From Pseudobacter ginsenosidimutans (GTDB taxonomy: Bacteria > Bacteroidota > Bacteroidia > Chitinophagales > Chitinophagaceae): DNA of 64,000 nucleotides. Each line of letters opens with the position of its first letter. Position 1 is the first letter of the stretch. A program made the translations under genes and the position numbers. This document shows positions 16,960 to 25,834 of this stretch, piece after piece. The notes below the pieces were generated by a model. It worked only from the letters and a program-made list of their open reading frames with translations. It did not search any database and had not been told where the DNA came from. Location: contig NZ_CP042431.1 of NCBI RefSeq assembly GCF_007970185.1, forward strand, positions 3,100,001 through 3,164,000. The letters run 5' to 3'.

Positions 16960-19065
16960 ATGAAGTTTATTGCAATGCTGGCATTGGTGCTGCTTACGGG
17001 CAGCGCTTTTGCCCAGGAAAATATGTCTGAAAAGGAACTGGAAGAACTGATCCGCCGTGCCGAAAAAATGGCAGAAAAGGCGAAGTCGGACCCGAGGATG
17101 AAAAAGGCGATGCAAGAAGAGGAGAAAGCGGAGAACAAGCCGAAGAAATTTCCAACCCGCGATAATGCAGCATTGGCCGCGCTGCCTGCCAGACCGATGA
17201 GCAATGGCAGTATGAGCTCTTACCTGCAAAATCTTTACACTGCTTATAAAACAAAAATGCCAGTCGGCGCCATCCAGGCTGCTCAGAAAGCAACGGAATC
17301 GCTCGGCGGCAATGCAGACAAGATAGGTGTGGCGGGCGTTTCGGCCTGGTACAACGGCGCTCAGGAACAGGGCATTCTCATGCTCCTGCAGGCTGGCGCC
17401 AAAAAGCCGGAAGATCCATTATTGCTCAATAACCTCGGTGCACTGCTCAATGCAGGCGGCGCTGCCAGGCATGCCCTGCCGGTCCTGCAAACACTGGTGA
17501 ACAGGTATCCCGAGAACCCGATGCTGCTGAATAATCTCGGTCAGGCATATGCGGGAGTAGGACAGCTGGACACGGCAATGAAATATTTCGCACGAGTATT
17601 TAAAAAATCCCCACAACATCCGGAAGCCCGCAATACGGCTGGTCAGATAGAGAAGCAACGTGGTCGCACAGCCGAAGCTGTCAAACATTTCCAGGAATCT
17701 CTCAAAGGCGCTCATAACCTGGAAGCCCTGCAGGGACTTGATGAATGCACGGGTGGGAATTATTACGCCAAACTGCCGCCCATCGGCTCTCCCATCGATC
17801 TTCCTTACTTCAATGAATTTAAATACAAACTTCCCAAACAATGCTCCGGTCCGGCTGACGCGCCTTATATCAAACAGGAGCATGATGATTTCAGGCAGTT
17901 CGTAGGCAACCTCTCGGCAGCCTACAATAATCTCGCCGCCGCAGAAAGAAGAAAAGGAGAAGAACTGCTCAGCAAGGAAAGTGAAAAACTGAACAGGACT
18001 GTATTGAATGCCCTCAAAACAGGCGTTACACTCAGCACTCCTCCATCGATCGGAAGCCCGGTGAATATTGCTGCTGCAAGAAAAATGATGGATATCGGCA
18101 TGCGTCTCGCTACCGTGGATCTGCCTGATCACGGCAGGCGCATGGATAAACTCGACTCCGCTTACCACCGCCTCATCAGGGAGTACAGGGAAAAAAGTGA
18201 AAAGATCGCAGAAGAGTATGCTCAGAAGAAAAGCCAGTATGATTGCGGTGAAGGCCGTGGTGCCGACTGCGCCGCCATCGAGAGGCTCAGCAAAGAAGAA
18301 TGCCAGAAACAGGTAGCTCTCGGCAATGCCGCACAGGGCGCCATCTCTGCCGCCAAAATGGATTACCAGAACGAACATCTCCGCTTCATCCGCTGGCAGT
18401 TCAACTACAGCGCCTTTTATGGATACCTCTCAGGCTTCAATGAACACCTGGCACGCGCCGCCTTCTATGATGCCTGCAGCAAGTATCTCACAGAACTGGA
18501 AAGGCTGGCATATGATCCATTCGTTTGCGCCGGTGGCCGTTGTGACGATGAAAGAACTGAAGCATATGCCAAAGATGAATCGGATAATACCAAAGAAATG
18601 GAATGTCCCATCGATATCGATATCAAATTCATCATCGGTAAGATCAAACTCAATTGCGAAAAATTTGAATTCACTGCGGGAGAAGGACTGGTATTCACTG
18701 CCACCAAAAGCTTCGTGGGCAGCAAACAAACCACCATGAGCCTCGGCGCCGGACTGCAATTCCAGGGATCAAAAGAATGGGGCATCTTCTCCGGTGAAGT
18801 CAGCGGCAGCGCCACACAATCATTTTACATCGTATGGGATAAAGACGACAAGATCATCGATGCGGGCATCGCCGTGAAAGCGGAAGGCTCCATCAAAGGC
18901 GAAGCAAAAGTGGAACTGCCTGGCGGCATCGGCAAAGACCAACTGCCCCAAAAAGAAATCAAAGTAGAAGGCGAATTCGGTTATACTCTCGGAGTCAACT
19001 CCGGCTGGACCTTTGCTGACGGCAGCCTCAGCAGGATCGCAAACGCTGTCGGCGTGTTTAAATAA
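16960..19065 (+). CDS. secreted TPR-repeat protein of unknown function
   Basis: A 701-residue protein with a signal peptide (MKFIAMLALVLLTGSAFAQ), a charged coiled-coil-like segment, then TPR units (LLNNLGALLNAGGAARHALPVL, LLNNLGQAYAGVGQLDTAMKYF, EARNTAGQIEKQRGRTAEAVKH; about residues 150-250), a long helical part with a Cys-containing patch (CGEGRGADCAAI ... KEECQ) and a glycine-rich beta-type C-terminus (GAGLQFQGSKEWGIFSGEVSG). Follows the OmpA-family gene by 20 bases. Probably a periplasmic or outer-membrane-associated assembly; the function is not recognisable. Confidence 0.75.
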   Translation: MKFIAMLALVLLTGSAFAQENMSEKELEELIRRAEKMAEKAKSDPRMKKAMQEEEKAENKPKKFPTRDNAALAALPARPMSNGSMSSYLQNLYTAYKTKMPVGAIQAAQKATESLGGNADKIGVAGVSAWYNGAQEQGILMLLQAGAKKPEDPLLLNNLGALLNAGGAARHALPVLQTLVNRYPENPMLLNNLGQAYAGVGQLDTAMKYFARVFKKSPQHPEARNTAGQIEKQRGRTAEAVKHFQESLKGAHNLEALQGLDECTGGNYYAKLPPIGSPIDLPYFNEFKYKLPKQCSGPADAPYIKQEHDDFRQFVGNLSAAYNNLAAAERRKGEELLSKESEKLNRTVLNALKTGVTLSTPPSIGSPVNIAAARKMMDIGMRLATVDLPDHGRRMDKLDSAYHRLIREYREKSEKIAEEYAQKKSQYDCGEGRGADCAAIERLSKEECQKQVALGNAAQGAISAAKMDYQNEHLRFIRWQFNYSAFYGYLSGFNEHLARAAFYDACSKYLTELERLAYDPFVCAGGRCDDERTEAYAKDESDNTKEMECPIDIDIKFIIGKIKLNCEKFEFTAGEGLVFTATKSFVGSKQTTMSLGAGLQFQGSKEWGIFSGEVSGSATQSFYIVWDKDDKIIDAGIAVKAEGSIKGEAKVELPGGIGKDQLPQKEIKVEGEFGYTLGVNSGWTFADGSLSRIANAVGVFK

Positions 19066-19093
19066 GGGCCGCCTTTTTATTGTTTTGCTGTGT

Positions 19094-19243
19094 GGCGACG
19101 GGATATGAACAAATGGGGCTGTGGAAACAAACCAACGCAGGTGGATGTTTATTGGACTGTGGGTTGGTTGGATGAAACGATAGAGCACTGCCGGGCTTCT
19201 TCGCTTATGTTTCCAAGGCTCCATTTGTTCATATCCCGCCGCC
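19094..19243 (-). repeat. 150-nt hairpin element, copy A
   Basis: 27-nt terminal arms (19094-19120 and 19217-19243) are inverted repeats with three mismatches. Inside lie GTGGAAACAAACC and, on the minus strand, TTGGAAACATAAGCGAAG followed by AGCCCGGC. The same internal pieces recur in the copy at 19672-19825 in opposite orientation, while the outer arms differ in sequence yet remain self-complementary. Open frames across it are chance frames. Confidence 0.75.
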
Positions 19244-19329
19244 ATTGGCATTCATGGAGGTGCGGCAGAGATATTTCAACACCCCGCATTGTTTGCATCG
19301 GGGTACCAAACCAACCGTTGATGGTGTTC

Positions 19330-19610
19330 AGGTTTGATCTTTGCTTTGTTATAGCAGCAATTTATAGATTGCGTTTTTTTATTTGTTATTTCTTCATACA
19401 TTCTTTCCTCTGTTCTTCTTTCTCATTTCTTCGCTCTCTTCTTATTGGGCCTATTAATCTTTTTTCACTTTTTTTAAGTTGCCCCTGCCGGATTTTTTAG
19501 CATTTCATCTTCATTCATTTTCCCTGAATTTTTTTCGATTATCTGTTTTTGACTTTTCCACTTTCCCATTTTCTCTTTTTTCTCGGCAATGTATGATCCC
19601 AATTCACCTG
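19330..19610. other. pyrimidine-rich non-coding tract
   Basis: The plus strand is dominated by T and C over about 280 bases, with many runs such as TTTTTTTATTTG and CTTTTTTTAAG. It lies between the two inverted hairpin copies. Short open frames here have biased, low-complexity translations and no ribosome-site context; I see no gene. Confidence 0.6.
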
Positions 19611-19671
19611 TTCATTTTTATCAGCAAATCAGCCTTGTCAAACATCCATCTCCTGCCACGCAGGTTGGCAG

Positions 19672-19825
19672 GGGCCGGGCGGGGTATGAAAGTGAGGGCC
19701 TTGGAAACATAAGCGAAGCAGCCCGGCCCAGTACCTCCGCCCAACCCAACCCCACAAAAGCTCAAACAAAATCCTCCCGCGCCGGTTTGTTTCCGCAGCC
19801 CGCACTTTCATACCCCGCCCGGCCC
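19672..19825 (+). repeat. 150-nt hairpin element, copy B
   Basis: 28-nt terminal arms (19672-19699 and 19798-19825) are inverted repeats matching at 27 of 28 positions. The internal TTGGAAACATAAGCGAAG with AGCCCGG, and GGTTTGTTTCC with CAGCCC, are shared with copy A on the other strand. GGAAACA and TGTTTCC can extend the outer stem inward. Ends 31 bases before the next gene. Confidence 0.75.
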
Positions 19826-19855
19826 GGAAAGGGAAAAAGTGTAAATTGAGGTGTT

Positions 19856-20095
19856 ATGAAAGATCAGGATATTCCATTCGAGATTATTTATGAACAGCAG
19901 ACACTGAAAGTGGAAATCATCCGCAGCGGCAAAAGCGTGGTATACAAGATCACGAATGATAAAAAGCCGGGCGTATTCTTTGTGACCAGAGCCATGGATG
20001 CGGAAAAGAAATATTTCTGGACATCCATTCCGGAAGGCCGGCTCGAGATCGCTGCGAAGATTGGAGTTCTGATCGAAGAAAAGATCAAACAGTAA
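19856..20095 (+). CDS. small conserved-looking protein, unknown function
   Basis: A 79-residue protein, start ATG 19856. The sequence (FEIIYEQQTLKVEIIRSGK ... FWTSIPEGRLEIAAKIGVLI) predicts a small beta-rich fold with a C-terminal helix; no signal peptide. It ends 9 bases before the SRAP gene, so the two are probably translated from one mRNA, which links it by position to the DNA-damage cluster. Homologues cannot be named from sequence alone. Confidence 0.6.
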   Translation: MKDQDIPFEIIYEQQTLKVEIIRSGKSVVYKITNDKKPGVFFVTRAMDAEKKYFWTSIPEGRLEIAAKIGVLIEEKIKQ

Positions 20096-20104
20096 TTTTG
20101 TCCT

Positions 20105-20905
20105 ATGTGCTACTATAATGGAGTGAAGGTTACCAGGTCTGAATTCATCCGGTTGAAACAACTGGAGAAAGCCATTGCCAAACTGGAATTGCTCAACAGG
20201 CCCATGATCATCGGATTCGATTATTCGCAGGCGCCGGTATTGAAACGGGTTGAGGGAAAAGAGGATTTTGAGATCACGCAGATGGAATGGGGCTTTATTC
20301 CGCCTTATCTGAGGAATCGCGAGGCTGTGGTCAATTTCCGGAATGGTTACAAAGATGCGAATGGGAAATTCCATCCCCCCATCACTACTCTGAATGCGGT
20401 GGGAGAGGAAATGCTGCAACCAGGAAAAATGTACAGGGATGCTGCATTGAACCGACGCTGCCTGGTGCTCAGTTCGGGTTTCTTTGAATGGCGACATGTA
20501 CATCCGATCGGTAAGCAGGGCAAACCACTCAAGACCGCTGTTAAATATCCCTATCATATCGTGCTGCCAGGCCAGGAAGTTTTTTTCATGGCGGGTATCT
20601 GGCAAAGCTGGACAGATAAAGACACGGGCGAAACGGTGGACAGTTTCGCCATCGTTACAACCGCTGCCAACAAACTGATGCAACAGATCCATAATTCAAA
20701 AATGCGGATGCCGCTGATCCTGTCGGAAGACCAGGCATGGGACTGGCTGTTCGGAGACTTGAGTGAAGAGGAGATCAAAAAAATTGTTGCATCGCCTGTT
20801 GCGGCAGAACAGATGTCGGCCTATACCATCGCCAAAGATTTCAGGGCCATGACCGATCCAACTACCCCTTTCGAATATCCCGAATTGACGCCCGTTGAAA
20901 TGTAG
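20105..20905 (+). CDS. yedK: SRAP-domain abasic-site crosslinking protein (YedK/HMCES type)
   Basis: A 266-residue SRAP protein. After Met removal, Cys2 (MCYYNG) is the residue that forms the thiazolidine link to abasic sites; the other family motifs are LNAVGEEML, SSGFFEWRH with the catalytic Glu, and IHNSKMRMPLIL with the conserved His. It shields abasic sites in single-stranded DNA. Its 3' end overlaps the convergent dinB gene by 44 bases, and with dnaE2 it makes a compact DNA-damage-tolerance locus. Confidence 0.93.
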   Translation: MCYYNGVKVTRSEFIRLKQLEKAIAKLELLNRPMIIGFDYSQAPVLKRVEGKEDFEITQMEWGFIPPYLRNREAVVNFRNGYKDANGKFHPPITTLNAVGEEMLQPGKMYRDAALNRRCLVLSSGFFEWRHVHPIGKQGKPLKTAVKYPYHIVLPGQEVFFMAGIWQSWTDKDTGETVDSFAIVTTAANKLMQQIHNSKMRMPLILSEDQAWDWLFGDLSEEEIKKIVASPVAAEQMSAYTIAKDFRAMTDPTTPFEYPELTPVEM

Positions 20906-22085
20906 GGTGGTGGCGGATCTCGGAGGGCATCGATTCCAGTCCTTTTGCACGCATCAGCAATCCTTCGCCAAAACGGTGCTTGATATGATCGATGCTCTGG
21001 TAGAGCCTGATCATCTCCTGCGTGTCTTCAAACAGGTTGATCTGGTAATTACCCGGCACCAGGTGCGTGAAGCGGATGCCAAGTAAGCGCACCAGCATCC
21101 TTCTCTCATATAATTTCTCGAACAGGTCCTTTGCCGCTTTGAGCAGGGTATGGTCCGCTGCAGAGTAGGGAATGCTGAGCTGTTTGGTAACGGTATCGAA
21201 ATTGGAATAGCGCAGCTTCACTGTTACACAGCCGGTGAGCTTGTTCTGCTCGCGTAGCTGGAAGGCGATCTTTTCGGTCATGCGTACCAGTTGGGAGCGA
21301 AGGAATTCCACATCGATAGTGTCCTGCTGGAAAGTGCTTTCGGTGGAGATGGATTTCTGCTCGTGATAAGGGATAACGGGCGTATCGTCGATGCCATTGG
21401 CGCGTCGCCATAGTTCGATGCCATTCTTGCCGAGCAGGTTCTGCATCATTTCTACGGGGATCTCACTGAGCACTTTTACTGTTTCCACGCCCATGCGCAG
21501 GAGAAGGAAAGCTGTTTCTTTTCCAATGCCGGGGACCTTGGCTACGCTGAGCGGCGCCAGGTAGGTTTTCTCGGAACCGAAAGGGATCTCGATCTGTCCG
21601 TTGGGCTTCACCTCATTGGTGGCCACTTTGCTGATGAGCTTGTTGCTGGCCAGCGCATAGGAAACGGGCAGGCCGCTTTCTTTCATCAGTTTCTGACGGA
21701 GCTCTGTGGTGAACCGGCAGCAGCCAAAATATTTGTCCATTCCCGTTAGGTCTACATAGAACTCGTCTACAGAAGATTTCTCGAATAATGGAACGGAATC
21801 ACGGATGATATCTGTTACCAGGCGTGAGTAGTTGCTGTAGGATTCCATATCTCCCTGAAGGATGATCGCATGCGGACAGAGCCTTTTGGCTAATCTCACC
21901 GGCATGGCTGAGTGGATGCCGAAAGAACGGGCTTCATAGCTGCAAGCTGCCACAACACCTCTGTCGCTGCTGCCGCCTACGATCAATGGTTTTCCTTTCA
22001 GGGAGCTGTTTTTCAAACATTCTACAGATACAAAAAATGCGTCGAGGTCGAGGTGAGCGATATGCCGCTCATGGTTGATGAACAT
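20862..22085 (-). CDS. dinB: DNA polymerase IV (Y family)
   Basis: A 407-residue Y-family polymerase: first catalytic Asp motif HLDLDAFFVSVE, then SSVDEFYVDLTG with the second acidic pair, helix-hairpin-helix region VAKVPGIGKETAFLLLRMG and a little-finger domain. No clear beta-clamp peptide can be pointed to near the C-terminus. Translesion synthesis polymerase. It starts 9 bases after the dnaE2 stop, so the two polymerases are co-transcribed. Confidence 0.95.
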   Translation of the reverse strand: MFINHERHIAHLDLDAFFVSVECLKNSSLKGKPLIVGGSSDRGVVAACSYEARSFGIHSAMPVRLAKRLCPHAIILQGDMESYSNYSRLVTDIIRDSVPLFEKSSVDEFYVDLTGMDKYFGCCRFTTELRQKLMKESGLPVSYALASNKLISKVATNEVKPNGQIEIPFGSEKTYLAPLSVAKVPGIGKETAFLLLRMGVETVKVLSEIPVEMMQNLLGKNGIELWRRANGIDDTPVIPYHEQKSISTESTFQQDTIDVEFLRSQLVRMTEKIAFQLREQNKLTGCVTVKLRYSNFDTVTKQLSIPYSAADHTLLKAAKDLFEKLYERRMLVRLLGIRFTHLVPGNYQINLFEDTQEMIRLYQSIDHIKHRFGEGLLMRAKGLESMPSEIRHHPTFQRASIRDIRKG

Positions 22086-22094
22086 AACATGGGC

Positions 22095-25076
22095 TTAAAG
22101 GTTTGCGTATTGTCTTTCCCTGTAACCGATCTTCTGCATGTAATCAACTTCCACGCTGAATACACCGAAGTCTTCCACTACTTTCCCACGGATACGATAG
22201 AAACCTTTTCCTTTCATAGGGTATATGCGGAGCGCAAGCGGAAAATGCACCGTGTCTACCCAGTTGAGGTCCCTGTCTATGAAGGTGCCGAAGCTCATCA
22301 CTTCCTGGTTTTTGGTAGGCACTGCTTTATAATCTATGAAATAGAGCTGCATGGTCACCGTCTTGCCCAGGTAATTCGGAAGATCACCGGCCAGCAGGGT
22401 GGACTCATCCTGCTCAACCAGCTCGAAAGGATTACGCAAAGGGAAGCCGAGCAGCTCTATTTCATCGTGAAGGTGGTCCAGAGGATTATCCGTCAGTTCC
22501 GGTAACCGGAACTGAAGCGGTGCTTCCTGGAACAAGCGGTGACCAATATGCGATTCTGTATTTTTCTTTTGCAGGAAATTGGATTCCCACAGCAGTCTCT
22601 TTTTATTCTTTCCGGTGAAGCGGAGTGCGCCGATCCTTACCAGGATATTCAGCTGCTCCGCACCGGGCCTGGTACGCTCTATGAAATCCTGCAGATGCTC
22701 AAAATGGCCGTGTAGGCTGCGTTCCAGGATGATGGTCTCGATGAGCTGTTTCTCCAGCCCTTTCAGGTTCACAAAACCCATGTGCACATCAGTATCCCTG
22801 ATATTGGTGAGGTAATCACTATTGTTCACACAGGGAAGATGGATGGTGGCGCCCGTTTTCCGCAATTCCAGGAAGTACAGTTCCTGTGAATAAAATCCCC
22901 CGAAGTTATTCAGCACACCCACCATGAACTCCATAGGATAATATGTCTTCAGATATAAATCCTGGAAGCTCTCGACAGCGAAGCTGGCAGAGTGTGCTTT
23001 ACAGAAACTGTACCCGGCAAAGGATTCCATCTGACGCCAAACCTCTGCACTCAGCTCATCAGGATATCCTTTTTCCCTGCAATTGCGTGTGAATTGTTCC
23101 TTCATCAGTGCAAAGCGATTGTGGCTGCGGTATTTGCCGCTCATGGCCCTCCGCAACACATCGGCTTCGCCCATGGACATTCCACCAAAAAAGTGCGCCA
23201 CCTTGATCACATCTTCCTGAAATACCATTACACCAAATGTGTCTTTCAATAATTCTCCCATCAGGGGATGGAGATGTTGTACGGTTTCAGGGTTATGATA
23301 ACGTTTGATATATTCCCGCATCATGCCGCTGCTGGCCACGCCGGGCCTGATGATACTGCTGGCGGATACCAGCGTGAGATAATCGCGGCATTTAAGCTTG
23401 CTGAGCAACTGCCGCATGGCAGGACTCTCCACATAGAAACAACCGATGGTGTTCACGTTCTGCAACTGGTCCTGTACGTTAGGATCGTTCTTGAACTTTT
23501 CCACCTCATCTATCTGGATGCTGATATTCCTGTTTTCCTTCACCAGCCTTACAGTCTCTTTGATATGTCCGAGTCCGCGCTGGCTCAGCACATCGAATTT
23601 GTACAGGCCGATATCTTCCGCCACATGCATGTCTATCTGCGTGGTGGAAAATCCCTTTGGCGGCATCCAGGTGGCAGTATAGGAATGAATGGGCGCTTCA
23701 CTGATCAGCATACCGCCTGCATGGATACTGAGATGGTTCGGGAAATTGTTTATCAGTTTTCCATATTGCATGATCAGTGAATGGTACTGATCACTCTGAG
23801 GTTTGTTGAAACGCTCCTTCCTGCTATCGCCATAATAATAACCGCGCGCTCCCATATCATCGATCTCTTTGGAAGGAAGACCGAACACTTTGCCCAGCTC
23901 GCGTACAACAGCATTGTACTGGAAAGTGACGTAGCTTCCCACCAGCGCCACATGCTGTTCTCCATAGCGTTTGAAGATATAATCGATGATCTCGTCCCGG
24001 TCCAGCCAGCTGAAATCGATATCGAAATCAGGAGGCGATGTACGCTCGGAATTGAGGAAACGTTCGAAGAATAAATTCAGTTCCAGCGGGTCAACATCTG
24101 TGATCTTCAGACAGTAGGCCACAATGGAATTGGCGCCGCTGCCGCGTCCTACATGAAAGAACCCACGGTTGGAAGCATACCGCAGGAAATCCCAGGTGAT
24201 AAGAAAATATGCGGTGAAACCGAGATCTTCTATCACCTGCAATTCCTTGTTGAGCCTGTCGATGGCTTTTGTGTTGTTGCCGTACCGTAAGCGGTAACCA
24301 TCGTAAGCCAGCTTTCGCAGCAGCTGCACATCATCTTTTTTGCTGGCGGTGAAAAATTTCTTGTTCTTGTCTGTTCCGAATTCCATTTCTATGCTGCACA
24401 TATCGATGAGACGGAATGTATTGGTGACAATGAACGGGTATTGCATGAAAGCTTCGAACAGCCTGGACGGGGCCACAAACTGTTCCGTGGTTGCACAGAT
24501 AGCGTCTGATTCCAGTTTCGAGAGTACAATATTTTTATCAACAGCCCGCAGCAGACGATGTACGTTATGGTACTTCTTGTTCTGTACGGTTACAGGTTGA
24601 CGAATGATAAATTTTTCTTTGTACTGATTACTCATTCCAAAGAGTTTGTTCACCTCTTCGGGAAGAACACCGATCATTTCATTGGGCAGGAGTTCTTCTA
24701 CCGGCTTGCTACCCAATGGATAGATCACATAGCCATCCCATAAGTCCTGGAAAAATGGTTCCTGTCCGGCCTTCACAGGAAAAGGCTTGCTGGCTGAGAG
24801 ATGACCAGACAGGAACGCATTGATCCAGGTGAAGCCGCGATTGTTGGCTGCCAGTAAGATATACAGCAGCTGATCACCATTGCGGACTTCCGCACCCAGG
24901 ATAGGTTTGATACCTGATTCTTTGCAGCGGGAAACGAATTCCCAGGCATCACAGGTGGTATTTATATTAGTGAGTGCCAATGTTGTAGCCCCGGTTTCCA
25001 TGCCTGCCTGTACCAGTTCTGCCGTGCTGTAAGTACCATAATGAAAGCTGAAATATGTTTTGCAATTCAAATACAT
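22095..25076 (-). CDS. dnaE2: second DNA polymerase III alpha subunit, DnaE2-like
   Basis: A 993-residue C-family polymerase, shorter than replicative DnaE (about 1150-1250 residues). The N-terminal PHP domain is degenerate: it reads KTYFSFHYGTYS where active PHP domains have a His-x-His pair. The palm has PDFDIDF (catalytic Asp pair, about residue 352) and GRGSGANSIVAYCL. The finger/thumb region (MSGKYRSHNRFALMKEQF, GYSFCKAHSASFA) is intact and an OB-like tail is present. Co-transcribed with dinB, as in the error-prone polymerase cassettes of other bacteria; an ImuB-like inactive Y-family partner is absent, DinB being catalytic. Confidence 0.9.
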   Translation of the reverse strand: MYLNCKTYFSFHYGTYSTAELVQAGMETGATTLALTNINTTCDAWEFVSRCKESGIKPILGAEVRNGDQLLYILLAANNRGFTWINAFLSGHLSASKPFPVKAGQEPFFQDLWDGYVIYPLGSKPVEELLPNEMIGVLPEEVNKLFGMSNQYKEKFIIRQPVTVQNKKYHNVHRLLRAVDKNIVLSKLESDAICATTEQFVAPSRLFEAFMQYPFIVTNTFRLIDMCSIEMEFGTDKNKKFFTASKKDDVQLLRKLAYDGYRLRYGNNTKAIDRLNKELQVIEDLGFTAYFLITWDFLRYASNRGFFHVGRGSGANSIVAYCLKITDVDPLELNLFFERFLNSERTSPPDFDIDFSWLDRDEIIDYIFKRYGEQHVALVGSYVTFQYNAVVRELGKVFGLPSKEIDDMGARGYYYGDSRKERFNKPQSDQYHSLIMQYGKLINNFPNHLSIHAGGMLISEAPIHSYTATWMPPKGFSTTQIDMHVAEDIGLYKFDVLSQRGLGHIKETVRLVKENRNISIQIDEVEKFKNDPNVQDQLQNVNTIGCFYVESPAMRQLLSKLKCRDYLTLVSASSIIRPGVASSGMMREYIKRYHNPETVQHLHPLMGELLKDTFGVMVFQEDVIKVAHFFGGMSMGEADVLRRAMSGKYRSHNRFALMKEQFTRNCREKGYPDELSAEVWRQMESFAGYSFCKAHSASFAVESFQDLYLKTYYPMEFMVGVLNNFGGFYSQELYFLELRKTGATIHLPCVNNSDYLTNIRDTDVHMGFVNLKGLEKQLIETIILERSLHGHFEHLQDFIERTRPGAEQLNILVRIGALRFTGKNKKRLLWESNFLQKKNTESHIGHRLFQEAPLQFRLPELTDNPLDHLHDEIELLGFPLRNPFELVEQDESTLLAGDLPNYLGKTVTMQLYFIDYKAVPTKNQEVMSFGTFIDRDLNWVDTVHFPLALRIYPMKGKGFYRIRGKVVEDFGVFSVEVDYMQKIGYRERQYANL

Positions 25077-25096
25077 CCGGTGGCGATTTTCTTTTT

Positions 25097-25104
25097 CAAA
25101 CCTA
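25097..25104 (-). promoter_or_regulatory. -7 promoter box for dnaE2-dinB
   Basis: The minus strand reads TAGGTTTG, matching TAnnTTTG, 20 bases before the dnaE2 start codon. Confidence 0.45.
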
Positions 25105-25133
25105 CAACTTCTGCTAATAATTTTAGCATGATG

Positions 25134-25154
25134 AATACTAAAGAAATTAGTATT
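25134..25154. promoter_or_regulatory. palindromic operator candidate upstream of dnaE2
   Basis: Perfect inverted repeat AATACTAA-AGAAA-TTAGTATT, 30 bases upstream of the -7 box of dnaE2. It could be the site of a LexA-like or other damage regulator; the regulator is not encoded in the window. The rest of 25077-25379 holds no gene that I see. Confidence 0.4.
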
Positions 25155-25379
25155 TTTGTTGCGGAAGAGGGCATGAGGTTTTTAAGAAAAGTGGAAAGTA
25201 GTCTTTGAAATGCAGATGGAATGAGAGTTTTGAGAATATCAAATTTTACTGAGAAAGAAAGATAAGTATAATCTGCATGCAATAAAAGTAGAATAGTGAA
25301 TAGAAAAAAAGTGGAATGAGTACTTAAAATAAATAGCCACGAAGACGCGCAAAAGTATAATTCAAATGAAATTTGGTTT

Positions 25380-25661
25380 ATGGTTGACGATCCAAGATAT
25401 ATTGCCGCAAAAAGAATGGTTGAACAGGGTGACATCAGTACTTTCAATCAGTTGTTCACGATCATTCCCAAAAGCATTGTTGCTGCCGATATGGGAACAC
25501 AGAACGTGAGGTTCACTACACTGATGAACCATATCGAGAAATTCACCCTGCAGGAATTGTTCATGCTGAGCAAATTGTTTTCATTGGATGAGAAGGTTAT
25601 CCTCGATCTGGCATTCAGCCAGTACATGGAACAAAAGAAAAGCAAAACCGGTAAAACATAA
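25380..25661 (+). CDS. small protein, possible helix-turn-helix regulator, unknown function
   Basis: A 93-residue protein divergent from dnaE2. The order AAKRMVEQGDISTFNQLFTI, IPKSIVAADMGTQNVRFTTL, FTLQELFMLSKLFSLDE suggests four helices, and IVAADMGTQNVRF looks like a helix-turn-helix of the Xre type. I recall similar short proteins being common in Bacteroidota, but no function is known to me. It is followed by a strong terminator, so it is monocistronic. Confidence 0.6.
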   Translation: MVDDPRYIAAKRMVEQGDISTFNQLFTIIPKSIVAADMGTQNVRFTTLMNHIEKFTLQELFMLSKLFSLDEKVILDLAFSQYMEQKKSKTGKT

Positions 25662-25726
25662 TCCGCTCTTCTTGCGATAAACGCATGTTGCATTAGCCTT
25701 ATCCATTCAGCACACTGATCATTTTC

Positions 25727-25759
25727 AAAGAGCCATCATCTCAGCGATGGCTCTTTTTT
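25727..25759 (+). terminator. intrinsic terminator after the 93-residue protein gene
   Basis: Perfect 11-bp stem AAAGAGCCATC/GATGGCTCTTT (25727-25737 with 25746-25756), 8-nt loop, T-run to 25759. Confidence 0.8.
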
Positions 25760-25834
25760 ATGCAGTGCCCGGAATGCAAAGAGGCGACCCTTCGGCCGCC
25801 CCTTGTTTGCTACATCAGAGTATTGCTTACCTTA

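Noticed and set aside
19090-19712. Two overlapping plus-strand open frames of 136 and 77 codons
   Set aside because: They lie across a hairpin element and a T/C-rich tract; composition is low-complexity and there is no domain or ribosome-site support.
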